Origin: an uncultured Verrucomicrobiota bacterium
Lineage (GTDB): Bacteria > Verrucomicrobiota > Kiritimatiellia > CAIQIC01 > Lenti-01
Direction of reading: 5' to 3'
DNA: 47,441 bases
Assembly (NCBI GenBank): GCA_937872095.1
Contig: CALMNW010000049.1
Span: forward strand, 1-47,441
Positions 44,924 through 47,441 of this stretch are shown here, one piece after another (the stretch's first letter is position 1; every line of letters begins with the position of its first letter). Made by a program: the position numbers and the translations under genes. The notes under the pieces are model-generated. The model was not told the origin of the DNA. It saw nothing but the letters and a program-made list of their open reading frames with translations, and did not search any database.

Positions 44924-46090
44924 ATGCGATCTCCCCCGCGCAAGTCTCCCTTGCGCCACTTGGTCTGGATTCTTCCCCTTTTGGCGCTGGATTTTTTCAT
45001 TTTCCGCTGGCTGGCCCTCCGCCAAGGCGGCTGCCATCTGCCTGAGCCCGAACCGATCGCCGAGGAGCAGATCGCCGAGCCGCCGCCTCCCCCGCCGCCC
45101 GTCTGGCAACGCCTGACCCCGCCCACGCCGCAGCAGAACCTCTTGACGCCGGACGAACCGGGCATCCTGCAGCCCACCGGATCGGGCCGGCTCGAATCCG
45201 CCAAGTTCGGCTCCACCCGGACGGGCTTGCGCGGCGGCCGCCTCGTGCCGGTTTTTCACGAAGGCGTCGACATCGCCGCCATCCAGCGCGACCGCAAGGG
45301 CGAACCGACCGATCCGGTCTATGCCGTCGCCGCAGGCCGCGTCGCGTTCGTCAATTCCGTCGGCGGCAAATCGTCCTACGGCAAATACGTGGTCATCGAG
45401 CATCCCGATCCTTCGCTGGGCGCGCTGACCAAGCGCGACGGATCTTCCGAACCCGCCACCGTGTATACCCTCTATGCGCATCTGGCCGACGTCCGTTTCG
45501 GCATCCGCCCCGGCCACATGGTCCAGGCCGGCGACGAAATCGCGACGCTCGGCCACAGCAGCAACACCCAGCCGCCCATCCCGGCGGCACGTGCCCACTT
45601 GCATTGGGAAGTCGGCGTGCTGCTCAATTCCCGCTACGAGATCAAGCACCGCGAAGAAAAACTCAAGCCCGATTTCGGCAACTACCACGGCAACAATCTG
45701 TTTGCCTTCGACCCCCTCGATTTCTGGGCCGCCCATGCCCATGATCCCGGTCTCACCCTGGCCTCCTATCTCGCCGCGCTGCCTCCCGCCTGCGCGGTCG
45801 TCCTGCGCGGAAAGTATCCGGATTATTTCCGGCGCTTCCCCGCGCTCTGGACGGGCGCGCCCTACGACGGCGGCCCCCTGCGCCTGACCCTTTCCGAATC
45901 CGGCGCCCCCACCAGCGGCCGCAACGCCACCGCCGCCGAAATCGCGATTCTCGGCAACCGGCGGCAGGCCGTCGTCCAGGTGTTCCCCGAGGTCCTGGGC
46001 CGCAACGGGCGGGCCTATATCGCCCAATCCGGCGGCAAGTGGCAATTCACCGAAAAAGGACGCCAATGGGCCAATATCCTTTTCTATTGA
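44924..46090 (+). CDS. M23 (LytM-type) peptidase, probably acting on peptidoglycan
   Basis: The product has 388 residues. An N-terminal membrane anchor (HLVWILPLLALDFFIFRWLAL) and a Pro-rich linker (EPPPPPPPVW) lead to the M23 domain (about 105-230). Zinc ligands are His112 and Asp116 in FHEGVDIAA and the HxH His225/His227 in ARAHLHWEV; His186 lies in TLYAHLAD. All catalytic positions are kept, so it should be an active endopeptidase rather than an EnvC-type activator. The C-terminal part (about 235-388) is an extra domain I do not recognise. The start ATG lies five bases after frr's stop; no other ATG fits. A terminator follows. Confidence 0.88.
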   Translation: MRSPPRKSPLRHLVWILPLLALDFFIFRWLALRQGGCHLPEPEPIAEEQIAEPPPPPPPVWQRLTPPTPQQNLLTPDEPGILQPTGSGRLESAKFGSTRTGLRGGRLVPVFHEGVDIAAIQRDRKGEPTDPVYAVAAGRVAFVNSVGGKSSYGKYVVIEHPDPSLGALTKRDGSSEPATVYTLYAHLADVRFGIRPGHMVQAGDEIATLGHSSNTQPPIPAARAHLHWEVGVLLNSRYEIKHREEKLKPDFGNYHGNNLFAFDPLDFWAAHAHDPGLTLASYLAALPPACAVVLRGKYPDYFRRFPALWTGAPYDGGPLRLTLSESGAPTSGRNATAAEIAILGNRRQAVVQVFPEVLGRNGRAYIAQSGGKWQFTEKGRQWANILFY

Positions 46091-46100
46091 TTTCCCGACT

Positions 46101-46127
46101 CCGGCGGAACGCCGGGATTTTCCTTTT
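46101..46127 (+). terminator. Terminator of the pyrH-frr-M23 unit
   Basis: CCGGCG (46101-46106) and CGCCGG (46110-46115) form a stem with a three-base loop, followed by GATTTTCCTTTT. The T-run is broken, so efficiency is uncertain. Confidence 0.55.
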
Positions 46128-46132
46128 GGCGT

Positions 46133-46161
46133 TTGACATCGTTCGCGCTTTGCCCCACAAT
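46133..46161 (+). promoter_or_regulatory. Promoter of the coiled-coil membrane protein gene
   Basis: TTGACA (46133-46138) is a perfect -35 element. CACAAT (46156-46161) lies at 17-base spacing. The start codon follows 28 bases later. Confidence 0.68.
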
Positions 46162-46189
46162 GCCGCCACTAAATGTTTTGGAGGACGTC

Positions 46190-47065
46190 ATGGCTAAATT
46201 GTTGAAGCCGCTAGTTGTTATCGTGTTGCTGGTCAGCATCGTCGCCCTGGTGATCCAGGCCGCCGTTCTGTTCCCGAAACGGACCCTGATCAAGGAACGG
46301 ACCCAGAAACTCGAAAGCGGCGTCGACCGGATCGTCGGCACCCTCAAAGGGCAGCAATCCCTGCTGTCCGAAGAAGCCAAGGGCGCGGCTCGGTTCAGCG
46401 CCGCCAGCCTCAAGATCGGCACCAAGGAAGATCTCCCCCGCCTCGACAGCGAGCTGAACAAGGCCCTCCAGGTCGCCAACGCCGTCCTCCAAGGCTGGAA
46501 CGACACCCAGACCGATCTCGAAAACACCCGCCAGGATCTCGAAAACACCCGCGCCGAACTGGAAAACACCAAGGCCCAGCTCGAGGACGCCCGCACCCAG
46601 ATCGTCCAGCTCAACGAAACCATCCGCGGCAAGGACCAGGAACTGGAAGAGAAGAGCAACTTGATCGCCGGCCTCGAAGACGAGAAGGCCACCCTCACCG
46701 CCCAGGTCGCCGACCTCACCGCGCAGGTCGCCAGCATGCAGGACCAGATCGCCCAGCTCGAAGAAGACAAGTCCGTCCTCGAAACCCAGCTCGAGAAGTG
46801 CGACAAGGAACTCCACAAGGAAATCACGATGAAGCCCGGCACCACGGGCAAGATCGTCTACGCCAACAAGGAGTGGAATTTCGTCGTCATCGACATCGGC
46901 TCGAACGAAGGCGTCCAGGCCACCGCGGAAATGATCATCCATCGCGACGACAACATGATCGGCAAGATCCGGATCAGCGCGGTGCGCGACAATGTGTCCA
47001 TCGCCGAGGTCATGACCGATTACCAGAAGGACACGGTGAAGGAGGGCGACGATGTTCTCTTCTAA
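46190..47065 (+). CDS. Membrane-anchored coiled-coil protein
   Basis: The product has 291 residues from the ATG with GGAGG five bases upstream. One N-terminal membrane segment (VVIVLLVSIVALVIQAAVLF) is followed by a long coiled coil (about 60-220) with repeating units (TDLENTRQDLENTRAELENTKAQLEDARTQI), which contains leucine heptads. The last 60 residues form a small beta domain (GKIVYANKEWNFVVIDIGSNEGVQ, EMIIHRDDNMIGKIRIS). That domain resembles the end of some SMC-like or MreC-like envelope proteins, but I cannot assign it. The next ORF starts inside its last 14 bases. Expressed from its own promoter. Confidence 0.85.
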   Translation: MAKLLKPLVVIVLLVSIVALVIQAAVLFPKRTLIKERTQKLESGVDRIVGTLKGQQSLLSEEAKGAARFSAASLKIGTKEDLPRLDSELNKALQVANAVLQGWNDTQTDLENTRQDLENTRAELENTKAQLEDARTQIVQLNETIRGKDQELEEKSNLIAGLEDEKATLTAQVADLTAQVASMQDQIAQLEEDKSVLETQLEKCDKELHKEITMKPGTTGKIVYANKEWNFVVIDIGSNEGVQATAEMIIHRDDNMIGKIRISAVRDNVSIAEVMTDYQKDTVKEGDDVLF

Positions 47066-47174
47066 CGGACTTTCCGCCATGACCCTGGTGGCCCTGCTGC
47101 TGTTGCTGGCAGTGGTCGGTCTCCAAGCCGCCGAGATCAGCTACTACTCGGCGATCCCTTCGATCTGGCCGTGA
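47052..47174 (+). CDS. 40-residue single-TM peptide
   Basis: The ATG at 47052 overlaps the upstream stop by 14 bases, and the stop overlaps the next start (TGATG). The product is a short polar start, one membrane segment (MTLVALLLLLAVVGLQAA) and EISYYSAIPSIWP. It fits between two genes without a gap, which supports it being translated by coupling. No family recognised. Confidence 0.55.
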   Translation: MFSSNGLSAMTLVALLLLLAVVGLQAAEISYYSAIPSIWP

Positions 47175-47338
47175 TGCGGTTCCGCCGTCTCCTCGCGCTC
47201 CTGGCCGCCACGGGTTTCATCTTGGCCTGCGCCGGTTGCGCCTCTCCCCAGCAGGACGAATCCGACCTGCCGTGGAACATGCCCCAGTCCTGGGAGAGCG
47301 CCCCGTCCCTCCCCGGCAACATGGGCGGCGGCTACTGA
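47174..47338 (+). CDS. 54-residue small lipoprotein
   Basis: The ATG at 47174 overlaps the previous TGA (TGATG). The signal ends in a lipobox (GFILACAGC) with candidate Cys. The mature part is PQQDESDLPWNMPQSWE followed by SAPSLPGNMGGGY, whose 'DLPWN.P..WE' pattern I associate with tiny lipoproteins of PVC bacteria; that association is from memory. It ends the three-gene unit begun by the coiled-coil protein. Confidence 0.65.
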   Translation: MRFRRLLALLAATGFILACAGCASPQQDESDLPWNMPQSWESAPSLPGNMGGGY

Positions 47339-47346
47339 CCTCCATA

Positions 47347-47402
47347 GTTTTTACGTAGCACGTAAAAACTTTCGCGGATTTTTCCGCGCTACGTAAAAAC
47401 TT
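47347..47402. repeat. Triple hairpin repeat ACGTAAAAACTT after the last gene
   Basis: GTTTTTACGT (47347-47356) pairs with ACGTAAAAAC (47360-47369). CGCGGA (47373-47378) pairs with TCCGCG (47383-47388). A second ACGTAAAAACTT follows at 47391-47402. It lies nine bases past the last stop and may end or stabilise the transcript. Confidence 0.6.
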
Positions 47403-47441
47403 GGGAATGTCCGAAAGCGTGTGATGAGGAGGTGAGGCATT

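Overview
Organism. The window is GC-rich, densely coded DNA that looks like a member of the PVC group of bacteria, most likely Kiritimatiellota-like. Three things point there: large secreted proteins ending in Asp-rich calcium-binding repeats (DADGDGMPDDYE type) plus a short shared C-terminal domain; a secreted protein with a 'VQWAPTLTSS...VPMFYRVV' stretch; and several Glu/Lys-rich coiled-coil or lipoprotein products without familiar homologues. This assignment is an inference from protein style. There is no rRNA gene here to settle it.

Layout. 1-5.4 kb: two tandem paralogous secreted multidomain proteins (the first cut by the window edge). 5.5-7.24 kb: a DUF1801 protein, a SUMF1-fold lipoprotein and a zinc-ribbon membrane protein. 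7.25-13.66 kb: an integron gene-cassette array on the minus strand. It has seven attC sites and seven cassettes, a consensus-like sigma70 promoter just upstream of the first cassette, and no integrase gene in the window, so it is either an integrase-less attC cluster (CALIN) or separated from its integrase. The cassettes carry small membrane proteins, a lipoprotein, a two-gene methyltransferase/DUF262-HNH nuclease module that looks like restriction-modification, and a three-gene cassette ending in two tiny polyproline proteins. 13.7-16 kb: a secreted protein and repeat-rich intergenic DNA. 16-22.6 kb: a transglutaminase-like protein, a three-gene overlapping operon for cell-surface glycan synthesis (membrane glycosyltransferase, GT2, flippase), an RRM RNA-binding protein and a cupin. 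22.9-31.4 kb: leuS, an OmpA-domain protein, ettA, a secreted protein, a second cupin, and TPM/LemA proteins. 31.5-37.1 kb: rarA, an 888-residue coiled-coil secreted protein, manC and rubredoxin. 37.1-38.2 kb: about 1.1 kb with no convincing gene, lower GC, and a pair of DnaA-box-like sites. 38.2-42.7 kb: a TRAP transporter operon with a TatT-type lipoprotein, led by a ParB-like gene. 42.9-47.4 kb: thioesterase, pseudopilin, pyrH, frr, an M23 peptidase, a coiled-coil membrane protein, two very small ORFs and a terminal hairpin repeat.

How parts work together. The housekeeping genes (leuS, ettA, rarA, pyrH, frr, manC) mark this as chromosome. The cassette array is the accessory island. Six of the seven cassettes still have the 7-base end that exactly complements their own start, as expected if each was inserted as a circle. 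The most notable content is the cassette-borne methyltransferase/DUF262-HNH pair and the membrane-protein/polyproline-peptide cassette. All functional statements come from motif reading. No database search was run.
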